DNA of 64,000 nucleotides from Ancylostoma caninum (taxonomy: Eukaryota > Nematoda > Chromadorea > Rhabditida > Ancylostomatidae), in NCBI GenBank assembly GCA_037903475.1, contig JBAJFG010000287.1, positions 310,001 through 374,000 of the forward strand. The letters run 5' to 3'. The stretch's first letter is position 1. The number at the start of each line of letters is the position of its first letter. This document shows, piece after piece, positions 1 to 10,963 of this stretch. The position numbers and the translations under genes are program-made. The notes beneath the pieces were generated by a model. That model was not told where the DNA came from. It was given only the letters and a program-made list of their open reading frames with translations, and ran no database searches.

Positions 1-10
1 TGTAATTCGA

Positions 11-26
11 CTTTTTTTCATCATAG
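11..26 (+). promoter_or_regulatory. Probable spliced-leader trans-splice acceptor of PEX2
   Basis: A T-rich tract ends in CATCATAG immediately before the PEX2 ATG at 27. Nematode mRNAs commonly receive a spliced leader at such AG sites close to the start codon. It could instead be the acceptor of a cis intron whose upstream exon lies outside the window. Confidence 0.45.
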
Positions 27-3000
27 ATGGCTTGCGAGTCGCTACGTGTAGAGCAAGTGGATGCGAATATTTTGGACCTCGAATACAGACAGCTGGTTGA
101 GCAACAACTTTCCGTTCTCATGATGGAGGTCCCAGTTCCAGTCAGTCGACTTTGTGAGAAGCTGAAGCCCGAGATACACCTGCTGCTTGATAGCATATTG
201 TGGACATCTAGAATTTACAGAGGTTTGCGTATAGTTGTGAAGTGAAGACTACCGCTCAACAAATTCGAGAAGAAATCTTAATTTCCACATTGGGTGAATC
301 CCTTTTAACAACGTTAACTGTTCGCAAATAACGAACAGCAAAGGATTGGCTCGATGGAGCCAATAAGGTGAACCAGAATAGTCCGCATCATGATGATCCT
401 GGGAATATCACCGTTTGACGAGATGTGGGGTGGGATCTGGCACTAATATTAAAAACGAATTCGCGTAGTTTTGCTATTGGTTTCAGTTATTTAGAGATGG
501 CGGTTTGTACCAAATTCGTTTGAAAGACTCCTGCAGAGAACATCTGCTGGAACCATGTAGATCAAACACACATATGAAGTGCCACAGCAACATTAGGAGC
601 CATATTTAGTTTTTTTTTTTTTGTAACGGCGTTGAGCTAGCCTTTTGTCAAGAACTTTCGCTTTGTTTTTCTGATTTCAATTGCAGCACAATGTAGTGCC
701 CAATTTTTTTCGATCGAACTCACATGAACGGCTTCATAATGCCTATTGTGAAAGGGTGGTAAAGTGCGAGAAGTTGTTCTTTTCTGGGGTGCACCACGCG
801 TCCGACTTCACCTGGAAGTCGTAGAGGGATTCACTCTAAAGACGAGATGGAAAAGTTGTATGAGGAGCGATTTTCCAGTAGATACTTCAGTGCGTTTTGA
901 GAATGACTTTGGTACAGGACGAATTGGAATTTTCTGGATCTTGCCAGTAGTGCTCGGATCTTCAGTTACGATTCACAATTTACAAAAATCAAATTTTTTG
1001 TTACGCGGAGGAGGAGGTGATCAGCTGGCCCATTTTCTTCACCTGCGGAAGAAATTGCTTGTGGGGTTTTGGAATTGTGGTACTACAGCTGCATTATCCA
1101 CATGAGCAAAGCCTGCTGACCTGTTTCACAAAAATAAACCCCTGCTTTTATAGGAGCATCACCTGGTCAAGTGGAGATGAACATTTCTTACAAAAACTAT
1201 CCACTCAACAAGGTATTTCTGCACTTCGTGCTCTCAGCAGTCGTCCCTTACATCCAAAGTCGATTATCGGCATCGCTGGATAATCTTGTCATAAGAAGAT
1301 GCCTGGCGAAGATAGCTGCAATATATGAGGTATTTTTTCGTGCTATTTTTCCTCAATGTAAGCGTTTGAATTTGTATTTCTACTAGTTCCATTAAAGATC
1401 TTGGTCCATGCTAATGACGAGAAGATGACGTGACATTCCTTTACGTTTTTCAACACATTTTGCATAGAGGAATGTTTTTTATGGCATAATACCTATAGGG
1501 CACTTTGTGCCAGGTGCATGCGTGCGTCATACAAGAGCAATTATCCGCGAAGGAATTTTGGTGAAGACTAGTCGAGGCGTCGTTTACACTATGAATAAAA
1601 AGTGCGTACGGCGTTTGGAAATACCCCTGATGTCACAGATGGGGGGGGGGGGGGACGGAAGATGCGGCATTATATTTATTAGGTGTTAAGTCATTACGCT
1701 TTTTTTCGGAAGTGCTTTTCTCCACCTATTTGCCACCTTCTTCTGCAAGTCATATACATTTCGGAAGGGCTACTTTTCTTCTACAAGAATGTTGTGAAGA
1801 TATTTTTTTTTCAAAACAGCAGTTTGGTTGAGTTTTGAGCCTTCGTATTGGAGCAATGGGGAGGAGGAACTTGGGTACCCGCAGCCGCTGGCAACTGTCA
1901 ATTACTGCCAGCTCTAGCGCTCGATGCTAAAGCGACTGTAAATTACCGCCATCTCAAGCTGTAGTTTCTTAGGCCCGCCCACTGCCGCCACCCCACTAAC
2001 TGCCGCGCGCGGCATTCACGTCGCGGCGACGACGTGAAGACGGCATCTAAGAAATCCACGAAGCGGGGAAAGCTGTGAATAATAGAAGTGGGTATTCCTA
2101 GTACTGTGCTAGGTCAGTTATGATCAGTACATAAGAGAATAGAGATATTATTGATAAAAAACACATTTTCTGTATCATTCTTTCATTTCTTTTTTATTCG
2201 TCCGTTTCCACCCTCTCCACTTTTCTCATTTCCAACCCTGATCCGTCCAGTTCTGAACACACGTCCATCCTCGTCCATTGTAACGGCACAAATTCCGTAC
2301 CTATTATGTACCACCATGTCTTTCTTTAGCAAGTACGGTGTAGACTGCAATTTCTTCCCTAAAATTAGTTGGAACAGAATTTGAATTTATAAAGGATTAA
2401 ATAAATGAGCTGAAAAACAACACTATTTTCAGCTACCACGAGGAAATTTCTAGAAAATATCTGCCTTTGTGAATGGTTGTGAAGTGATTACTGTTCTACT
2501 TTTCATCACTATTAAAATTATGAAGATTCTGATGCAGATCAAAGTCAAATTTCTTGCAGCACTTTAGAATTAGCCAACGGCTTCTAATTTTTTTTTCAAA
2601 ACTACTAATGGAGACGTTATTTTCACTAATAATGCATTCGTTCGATCTTAAAATTACAACCGAGATAAATCATTGAATTAAAATTCAATTTGAAAAGCGC
2701 TTACACTTAGATTTCTGAGCAAAACAAAAAAATACGGTCTTTTCCTTGTTTCGTCATTGGGAAATGAATGTTCAAAAAACACACTTCATTTTACATGTGT
2801 TTCGTCCTGAATTTCAGTTCATTCGACTACTGCATTCTCATTATCAGTTCCAGGAAATCAATACCACCAAAACTGTTATTGAGCGGCGATCTAACGACAT
2901 TGTATCCATGAGGTACGCCTGCAGACACAGCACGTATCTGCGAGGCATTTCTTACATCTCATTTGGCGAAGGAGTAATAATCGATTAGATTGAAAAGGAA

Positions 3001-6000
3001 ACACTAAGGATTCATTGAAATAGGACTCAAAAGTGTTGAGCCAATAACGTTCCACATGCCTGAGCGTAGCTTTTAAGAATGCTGAATGCTCAATTTCTAG
3101 AGGAAAATCTAATGGGAAGGTTCAAAAAAATTCAAATTTTTCGAATCACACAGAGATTTCATTTCCACTACCTTATCTTTTCGGTAAACTGACAATATAT
3201 GCGATCTGGTATTAAAATAAGTGAAATAATTTGACAAATGCGCACCTACAAAAATTGTATCATTAGAGGACAAAAGCAACCTGTACGCGAAATAGTACTA
3301 ATGATTACTACATAATTATCACAAATCCAGAAACGGCTCGGACTGTTGTACAAATTTCAAATTCTGCAGAATCGCTGTCCTTCCTAAAGTAAACAGCAAC
3401 AGCGCGCTGGGACTTCTGGGAGAGTCGCGCTTAGAAAAGCTTAAAAGCTTTTGCCCACAAAGGCAGTTAATTATCGTGATCACCATGTAAAATCCGCATC
3501 CCATACAAAAACCGATTTTGTCTACCATACTCAACAGAATTACTTTACGATACCCTCTCCAACTCAATTCCCTGTTTCGCGAGCCCCTTCCATGTATGTT
3601 CACAAACACGCGCGGCTGAATGGGCGCGACCGCGACAATTTGGGCGGTGCTAATGCCGTGCGCAGCGCGAGTCAGCCGTGGCGCTGGCAACTATTTTGGA
3701 GCGCGCGATCTGGCAATAATTAACAGCCGCCGCCGGCTGTGGGTACCCAAGTTCACTCACCCGGAGCAATGTGTCAATGAAGAACAGCGCAACTGACAGT
3801 CACCTATTCTGTCAATCAGTTGAAGCTCGAAAGGTCATCATCATCAATACTGGCCTGATAGTGACCTGTGCCAAGTGTTAAAGAGACGTTTTGCTTGAGA
3901 AGACCGGTCATCAGTGATTTTCTGAGATCAAAGAAGACATATTCGGTCTCGATGACACCAACCACTTAGATCAAACAAATTTCTCAAACGAAGACCCGGG
4001 AATTGCTTCAAAGGAATCGTACGATTTAGATGAACATCATACTTTTGTAGGCTACCAGATAACTAAGGTAATTCTGCTAAAAGACTAGTCATCTTACCCC
4101 ATGGTGAGGTCAGACCCCACCTTCCAAAAATCGTCAAATTGGCGCTCCAACCATTCCACTGATGACGTTCTTCCGCGCTCATTTTCTTCAGAGCTCACAC
4201 GCTCAAACAGTCCAGGAAGCCTTCTGGTCCTTACCGAATACAAGGAGGAAATTGGGTTTTTCCTGAAACTAGCGTTTTTCTTCTCAAGCCAAAAAATTAA
4301 GTACTTCAATGGTACGGTGAAAACTCTTGATGATAGGATTGTAGAGGAAGGAAAGCGCTTTCAGAAGGTATAGTGCATGTTGTAGAAAAATGACAAGGGT
4401 GCGGAAAAAATCGCAACTAAAAAAACGCAAGAACTTATGTTAACGCTATACGCCTGGAAAAGGTTGTATGGTGCGTTATACTTGGACAAGACAAAGCGGT
4501 TCAGCCGTGCGATTGGTCAAAACATCGAATTGGTCAATCACAGACTTCGAACGCGCCTCCCACTCTAGGTGTAAAGCTCCATACCCGGAAAAGGCGGTGT
4601 AGTGGAGCTCTAAGATTGACCATGTCGTTCAAACAAGTAGTTATCAATCCTATTATTATATATTGTCCAGGAGGTTTCTTACTTGAGAGTGCTTGCCTTG
4701 CCCTCAGTTTATAGTTTTTTTAAATGACGTACTTTTACCAGGAAAGCACTGAAAAATTTTACGAGCTGCCATTTCGTCATCGGCATGTCTTGCTCGAAGA
4801 ACTCGAAACTTATTTTGAGTTTGCTTTGTGATATGATGACGTCTCCAGAATACTGATCGTCAGAATTTTGTTTACGGGACGAAGCATCGTTTACGCATCT
4901 ATAATACTTTCTATGCTATTAAAATTTTCCCTCGAACAAGCTGTTGCCTGTTTCAGGCGATGTGTATTCTCCACTACCTGAACTTTCTTCGTGTTGGTGG
5001 GCACAGTACGCTAGTCGAATCGTATCTGAGCTTGAGAAATTGGAATAACAGTCTGCCAACCGTCGGTTCGTATTATTCCTTTTTTTACAGAGTGTACAGG
5101 GTGGTAGGAAACTATGGAACCGGTTTGTTTTTTTTTCAATTTCTTCCGCTAAATCAACTATAAACCTTCTAGAATAACATGATGGTGTACAAACCCATAA
5201 ATTTGGAAAGAATCACAAGTTTACGAAGTTTACGATGCAAAAGAAAACAACAGAAACAGACTCTAGGGAGTAACAGGCTTTTTTCTCGTACATAACTTTT
5301 CATTTTCGAAATCTTGATCCGGATTAACCCAACTCACTCGTGGTCAATCTGTAGTCATTTTCGACGAATCTCCATGTAATTTCCTGGTCATCTGCCATAT
5401 CTCTGCGCTCAGGTCAAACTTTGGTTTACTTATTACATCCTATAGGTGAAGTACGAGAAAACGAAGTTGCCACAACGTCAGGTTCATCTACATATGTACA
5501 GTGGACGGCAATGGCGGTGGCCCATCCACGGCCTGGCCGCGCGACCGCGCCGCGCACGCTGTACCCGAGTTCTCTCCTGCTATTTCTACCGTTCCTATAG
5601 TTTTTCTATCCGATTTTAAGGATTCTCGACAAAATCGGGAAGAAAAGAGCCTAGAAACAGCACTCTGGCGACAGACGGCACCGATCTCGGCGCGCGCGGC
5701 GCGGTCGCGCTGCGTCCTTCTCTAGGCCGCAGATGGGCCACCGCCATTGCCGTCCACTGTATATCATGGCCTCAATTTTAAACCCGTGATTATTTCGCTG
5801 TTCTTGTCCTGGATCTTGTCCTCGACCAACTAATTTTTTTCTCATTGGTTCAAGAAATGGCTCGAGCGAAAAAAAATGCTTGTTGCTTTCATGTGCTTGT
5901 TAGCGGCTGTACGACCTCATTAGGTCTTTTTAGAAATTTTTTCTTCTTCTATACTTCTTATCTAATCATGAGGTTCAGGAGAATTTAAATGCTTCGACTG

Positions 6001-7310
6001 CTTTAAGCAAGTTTTTCTCACATTTGTCTATAGTCACTTTCACTGGAGACGATATTTGGGGAAGTGGTTTAATTACCCAAGTTTTGTGGGTAGTCACTTT
6101 TTCGGCAGTATGGCTCTCTGGCCCGTTCCTCGATTTCATCGCTGCATAACAGACTTGGACCTTTTCAGCATGCCCCTGATGACGAGGGACCAGGGCAGGT
6201 TCGGTCGGCAACTAATGCCATATGGATGGACACTGACCATTCCGTTCTTGGTAATGAAGTTAAAGAGGTGGTTAGCGGCGAGAAGAAGATCGGTATCGAT
6301 GTTTCACACTTCAAGCCTAAGGAGCTTCAAGTTCACCTCGAAGGAATTGACCTCACGATCCAGGGGAAACATGGAAACACGCAAAAGTCCGAGCATGGCA
6401 TCATCAAGAGGTCATTCGTCCGTAAATGGGCTCTGCCGGAATACTGCGATCTGGGTGCGGTCCACACTCAACTCAACGATTTTGGATACATTTGCGTCGA
6501 GGCCCCGAAGACTGGACAGCACACGCAGAGGCGAACCCATCCGATTATGCCTGCCTCGAAGAAAAAGTAATTGAGGCATTGAATAGAATACCGGTGAGGT
6601 AACAAATAAACGTTTTCACAAGTGCCAGAGAGAAAAAAAGGGCGAGAAAGTGGGCGGGGAATAGAGAGGGTGGCGAGAGAGACAGGATGAAACAAGGTAT
6701 AGATGACTTTTGGGTATTTCTCTGCAGCATTCTTAGTTTCCTAAACCTAATTCTCAGGTCTGCGTTGGCTCTGAGGTGTACATGATTCATTAGACAACGT
6801 GCTGTAACATAGTTTTTGTCATAATGTTCTTTATTTCATAAGAGTCCTGATAAATATACATCAAACTCTACTACGCCAATTTAGTTTACCTATTCTGTAG
6901 TCAGGAAGCACCATTCTCACTATATCGACACGATCATCTAACAATAAATGCATACAAGGAGAACAAGAAGAAATACAAACATTGCAGGCACAATCAACTA
7001 CGAGTCACAGAACAGGGAGCTACTGTGGCACACGTTCCGCGACGCACTGCTGCTGCTCTGGCCGGCCTACGCGGTCGTCTACGAAAAGTGGATGAGTCGG
7101 CGCAGAGGCGAGGTTCAGTCGTATGAGGTGGCGTTGAGCTGCGGCAGATGCGGACGCGTAGCGGTGATTCCGATGCGGACCGCTGGCTGCGGACACATCG
7201 CCTGCTACTGGTGCGTCGCGTCACGCGGGCCGACAGAGTCTGTGCGATGTACTGTTTGTGGAGGAGAGGAACGGGATGTCACACCTGTGCGAGGACGTGC
7301 TCTTACGTAG
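27..7310 (+). CDS. prx-2: Peroxin-2 (PEX2/PRX-2), peroxisomal RING-type E3 ubiquitin ligase, 4 exons
   Basis: Exons 27-222, 1154-1329, 4957-5065 and 6988-7310 join with matching phases (1, 0, 1) into 804 nt, or 267 aa. All junctions are GT/AG. PEX2 is a peroxisomal membrane protein; with PEX10 and PEX12 it forms the retrotranslocation channel that ubiquitinates the import receptor PEX5. Family features seen: an N-terminal stretch with RVEQVDANIL, a SYKNY segment in exon 2 matching the IKYKN region of other PEX2 proteins, the conserved NRELLWHTF at 169-177, and a C-terminal C3HC4 RING (C212, C215, C228, H230, C233, C236, C248, C251). Human PEX2 is 305 aa; the shortfall is mainly before NRELLW, so one small exon may be missed between 5065 and 6988. 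The ATG follows an acceptor-like T-run ending TCATAG. Identity is sure; the exact third junction is less so. Confidence 0.9.
223..1153 (+). other. PEX2 intron 1
   Basis: The intron lies between exon 1 (ends CAGAG, phase 1) and exon 2 (after TTTTATAG). It holds short open frames without family resemblance and an A/T-rich stretch near 610-625. I see no gene or element boundary in it. Confidence 0.6.
1845..1990 (+). repeat. Dispersed repeat copy 1 in PEX2 intron 2
   Basis: The segment with GAACTTGGGTACCCGCAGCC and the following CTGGCAACTGTCAATTACTG recurs in inverted orientation at 3640-3775. Both copies contain the GGTACCC core, a GCCGCCGGC-type patch and an AATTAYTGCCAG block. They probably are two copies of one short interspersed element. 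I could not define termini. Confidence 0.55.
3640..3775 (-). repeat. Dispersed repeat copy 2 in PEX2 intron 2
   Basis: This is the inverted counterpart of 1845-1990, sharing the core TGGGTACCCAAGTTC and the adjacent CCGGCTG block. Its GC content is well above the flanking intron. Together the two copies could fold the intron RNA into a long imperfect hairpin. Confidence 0.55.
3927..4266 (+). other. Possible two-exon coding fragment nested in PEX2 intron 2, unrecognised
   Basis: A 47-codon phase-0 block (3927-4067, starting IKEDIFGLDDTNH, ending GYQITK) is followed by a GTAATT donor, a 46-bp intron and an AG acceptor. A 51-codon block (4114-4266, TPPSKNRQIG...RKLGFS) then ends in TGA. Composition, phase and nematode-sized intron look coding, but I recognise no family and see no 5' exon. 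Other frames of the second block are also open, so the frame choice is uncertain. It could be a transposon remnant. Confidence 0.3.
5499..5759. mobile_element. GC-rich TIR element (MITE) with 28-bp perfect ends, TA target
   Basis: The ends begin CAGTGGACGGCAATGGCGGT and are perfect inverted repeats for about 28 bp; similarity then continues imperfectly for some 30 bp more (both arms reach a CGCGACCGCGCCGCGC core). TA dinucleotides flank it at 5497-5498 and 5760-5761. There is no transposase. A diverged copy sits at 46101-46369. The TA duplication suggests Tc1/mariner-type mobilisation, but the superfamily is not certain. Confidence 0.85.
6110..6570 (+). pseudogene. Small heat-shock protein (HSP20/alpha-crystallin) with a 1-nt frameshift, nested in PEX2 intron 3
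   Basis: From ATG 6110 one frame reads MALWPVPRFH to MPY (6221-6223). The reading then continues one frame over, from GG-ATG (6226) through VSHFKPKELQVHLEG, SFVRKWALPE and GYICVEAPKTG to PASKKK and TAA at 6570. The second part is a complete alpha-crystallin domain, the ATP-independent chaperone fold, with family-typical C-terminal basic residues. A single missing base between 6223 and 6224 explains the break; family members have a Trp codon there, here reduced to GG. An AATAAA lies at 6605-6610. It is on the same strand as PEX2, between exons 3 and 4. It may be a true pseudogene, a polymorphism or an assembly error. The alternative is a shorter protein starting at ATG 6226. Confidence 0.8.
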
Positions 7311-7415
7311 CGGAACGGGAACGAAATGTACATAATGGCGGTGGAAACGTCTATCGAATATCCTGAAATCAATTTAGCTGTGAAATTAGACAAAGAAATG
7401 CACTGGCTATATTTA

Positions 7416-7667
7416 TTAACCCATTGACGACCATGCACATCACCGATGAGCCGCGTCCTTTTTCGCGTGGTCCACTTTGAAGGATCATTACACCTCAATG
7501 GACTCAGCGGATTTCATTGATGGTAGTGCACTAACATAATACTTATAGGCCAGTATTGTTATAAAAGTCTATATTGAAATTTTTGTAAGGAATTGGAGCG
7601 GGAAATGGAACCATAACGTTAGAGAAAAAGTAACGCGCGAAAAAGCTTGCGGTCGTCAATGGATTAA
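7416..7667. mobile_element. TIR element, about 250 bp, TTAA-type termini
   Basis: It starts TTAACCCATTGACGACC and ends with the inverted GGTCGTCAATGGATTAA, arms matching 16 of 17. There is no coding capacity. It lies about 100 bp after the PEX2 stop codon. Confidence 0.75.
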
Positions 7668-7727
7668 AATATCTACCCAGAATTTTTCTTTATTATTGGA
7701 GCTGAAACTCCCGCATATACTCCACGT

Positions 7728-7981
7728 GAAGTATAGCACTCTGCATCGACGTCGCCACCGACTTCGATCTCGATACCCATTGGTTTGAGCTGTGCCTCAC
7801 TAGCATCGCAGCTGCACAAGCCGTCAACACACGTTCCAAAAATCAATAATTGATTGATAAATGGTTGAATTTTTTCTGAAAAAGAAACGAGTCTGCTCTG
7901 ATCCTACTCTTGAACTATGAGTGTCCCGTGTCGAAATCGATATTACCCCAGGGCGACGGGGATGCGGAGTGCTATACTCCT
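7728..7981. mobile_element. Foldback/TIR element, about 250 bp
   Basis: The left arm GAAGTATAGCACTCTGCATC is repeated inverted at the right as GATGCGGAGTGCTATACTCC, and the similarity extends about 45 bp inward past GTCGCC. A 50-codon open frame on the minus strand falls within the left arm and is most likely fortuitous. Confidence 0.65.
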
Positions 7982-8153
7982 CATAGAGCATAGGTAAATC
8001 CATAGTGAATGTGAAATGTTGCTCAACGGAATCCTTTTGTGATCTTTACTACTACATTCCACATGGTACTGCTAGTTTTTGGTGTTACTATAGAACTTCA
8101 TACGTTTAAATATTATACATTCCACTGTATTCTCTCTTTGAATTTGAATAAAC

Positions 8154-8303
8154 GATGGTAAACCACAGGAATTGCCAAAATCCTTGTTTCTTGTTGATAT
8201 AGTACACGATATGATTCATTCCTTCCACTGCAAGCCGGGACAGACCTCTTTCCCAAGGAGCACAAGGAATCCGACCGAGTTTGGAAGCGATGTCCCACCG
8301 ATT
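8154..8303 (-). other. Possible single exon of an unrecognised minus-strand gene
   Basis: Exactly 50 codons, phase 0 at both ends, between an AG acceptor (GACGAATAG) and a weak GTTTAT donor. The translation contains RWDIASKLGRIPCAPWERG and ends in an aromatic, hydrophobic run (GFWQFLWFTI) that could begin a membrane segment. If the donor is not used, the frame reads on to a stop at 8112. Pattern and spacing are faintly like the first membrane segment of DEG/ENaC channels, but that is a guess. No partner exons found. Confidence 0.28.
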
Positions 8304-10144
8304 CTATTCGTCAAGCGATCACGATCTGATCATAATGATATGTTATATATGATTCCGTTCGAAAACGCCAAAAACTCGTTTTTGAGCTCCTCCTTTTGTG
8401 GGGAGTTAGCGGATCTGCCATTTCGGCATTTTTGTGAGCAATCGTGTGAACCATTGTGAAGAGCATACTCTTAGGAATTACATCGTAAAAAAACCTGCGG
8501 AACGATTTTGAGGTGGAGCACCATTTTTAATATTAAACTATCTTTAGGTGAAAAAAAAAACACTTTTCAAAATAAAATAACGTAGGAGAGAATTAACGCT
8601 TCCGCTTCTCCAAATTGGCACAGGGCGTTGTGATATTATAGCACACATGCAGTTAGCTACGAGGGAGGACTCCAAAAAATAATGGATTACAGCTCGGAAA
8701 GTTGTCACTAGCTCACTAGCTTTTTTGATCATCTAAGTGAGATGTGTGAACAATTGATCGAGCACCTTCGATTGATTTGCTTCACATCCAGTTCTTTGCA
8801 AAAGTTTGTAATTTAACCTTCAGCTTCTCACACTGTGCATGTATTATATTATACGTAGTAATTCTTATATTCATAAGAATGTGCAGTCTCTGCTATTAAA
8901 GGAGATGGCAAGGATAATTTCTTGAGGTATTTACTTTTATTTTGTGTGGCTCTAACTTCACTGGCTTTGTGGTGATGGAAATAATTGGGACAGCACTTAT
9001 AGAGATTGTCTTCGCTGCTTACGAGAAGGTAGCTCTTAGTAGTTAGCCGGTGCTGTGAAAGCGGGAATTCCAACACCCCTCTATATCCTCTTGTCGCCTC
9101 GTTGAGAGTGCAAACGAAGGTGGTTTTTTTTTTCTTGAAAGTGTTTTTCAAACTTTTTTTTGCACCAGGAGCCTCTCGGTGAGTCATAGCATTGAAGACT
9201 CACTCTCCAAGTCCCGTAAGAAGACGTAGTAGTGAAAAAAAGGTAGTCACGTATACCACTGTGATGGACAGTTCCTGGAAATTCTTCTCATATGTAAATG
9301 TCGAAAAAAGTTCTGAGATGGGACGCTGCCATAGGAGAGGTTAGGTTTTCAAACGGTGCTTGTATAAGTCAGAAGTTAGCTAGTGTAGGATGGAGAAGGG
9401 ACACTCGCTTTTCTGTTCCTGAAAAGTTACCATTACAAACTTGAGGAGCGCATTAATTAAATATTACCGTGCATAGCAAGAAAAAAAAAACAAGAATTAG
9501 TTGAAGGATTCATTAAGGATAAGATCAACGATCGAAGGGGACACTGTTACCGAAACTATGGATGCCCAATCATTTTGATCAATTACCATTTCAAAGTTTT
9601 GTAGAGGCTATCGTATGGAATAGCGGATCACTTGTTGACTTTATTTTCCAAAATTTCGATTAGAAAGGTGAATTCATGCAGCAGATAGTTCAGCAAGAAT
9701 AAAGCAGTATAGTCAACAGATGTAAAGTTTTATGTATTTATTATATCCAGATAACGTTTTTCTCTGCACCATGTACTCCTCACAAACTGAACGCAGTGCA
9801 AGAAACGTTACACTTCGCTACTTCTGAGAAGCAGCTGGTTATCTGATCTCAGCAAGTGCAGAATGCTCAGTGATTTGAACAGGACACAAGATTTGTGAGG
9901 ATGCTGCAAATAGCTTGGTTTTGAGCTGGAGTCTTCCAATGAATTTACTTAAAGTGTAGAAAGTGTAGGTTTTTCTTTGGCAATAGAAGTAAATCTATAA
10001 CATGAACATACATCAAGGCCATACGCCGAAAAAAAAAAAGAAGCGTACAAGAACTGGAACTAGTCTTTCCCACAAAATGCTTGATGATTAACTAATACGC
10101 ACAAATCCAAAGCTCATTAGATCCCGTGGCTGTAGATTAAGCTG
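8304..10144. other. Intergenic stretch without a supported gene
   Basis: A/T-rich DNA with scattered short open frames in all six frames and several A or T runs. I see no family resemblance, no paired splice signals around long open frames and no element termini. Confidence 0.5.
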
Positions 10145-10311
10145 TACAGGGTGAGCTGAAAGTCCTTGGCTAGCGTTCAAGTGCTGCAGGAAAATTATAT
10201 GAGAATCAATGATGGTCAAATTGAGGGAGTGATTCATCAGGACCACTATAAACAAAACTGCCCTATTTGGATTCCAGAAGCCTGTCAGTAACTGGTGCTT
10301 TTCACCCTGTA
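10145..10311. mobile_element. Short CAGGGTGA-type TIR element, TA target
   Basis: The outer ends are TACAGGGTGAGCTGAAAG and, inverted, TACAGGGTGAAAAGCACC. TA dinucleotides form the flanks. Length is about 165 bp. The termini resemble those of the larger element at 61266-61775 (CAGGGTGGGCC), so both may be mobilised by related transposases. Confidence 0.6.
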
Positions 10312-10764
10312 TATTGACTATTAAAATCTCACGGATACCACTGTAGCTGGCACCGAGATTGCCGGGAAGCATCCAGGATATGCTGCCACTGAGCGATGCT
10401 GTCCATTTATTCGAGACGCAAGAAACTCGAAAATCATAGAACTTCTGCGGGCGGAGCAGAATCTCGGATGAATAAGGGTAGGAATGTACAGAATACCAGA
10501 CAATAACTCTTTCAATGACCTAGAAAACTCCAGCAGATTTTCTAGTTTTGTTGAGAATACAGCTGGATTCCAAGTCCAAGACGAACAGTATACTTGTAAT
10601 ACTAAAAGAATTTTGAATCTTACCAAATCTAATAAAACCACTAATTGGGATGCATTTAGTTAATCCATTTGGTGTTCCATTGTTGAATACAATTGTTTTA
10701 TTGAGAGTTTAAAAAGAGCCATTATAATATGCTAATGCATTGTGAATGGAGATTGAATGAAAAC

Positions 10765-10963
10765 GATACTATTGCACCAATTCTAGTTATCCAAGATTTG
10801 TTGGTCTTGAATTCAATTTTTTTTTGGAATAAAATATGGTGAAATGTTCTGCTACATCTCAGCGATAAAAAATGGAAGACCATGTTCCACCCATGAACAA
10901 CGATGTTGTGATTGTTTGAAAAAAAGTATAAAATTTGGTGCAGAACTTTTAAACCAACTTGAT
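10765..10963. mobile_element. Diverged mariner-like MITE
   Basis: The inverted ends carry ATTGCACCAATT on the left and AATTTGGTGCAGAACTTTT on the right. The interior matches the element at 18590-19151: both encode, on the minus strand, a NIxVxGWN block followed by FHHI or FYHT. It is a short internally deleted relative. Confidence 0.5.

Noticed and set aside
7674..7826. Minus-strand open frame with LCSCDASEAQLKPMG and EVGGDVDAECYTSRG that looked like a cysteine-containing terminal exon.
   Set aside because: It lies mainly on the left arm of the inverted-repeat element 7728-7981, so the open frame is probably fortuitous.
10088..10641. Long minus-strand frames ending in SVPATVVSVRF, considered as a neuropeptide precursor.
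   Set aside because: No amidation glycine, dibasic sites or signal peptide, and part of it overlaps the small TIR element at 10145-10311.
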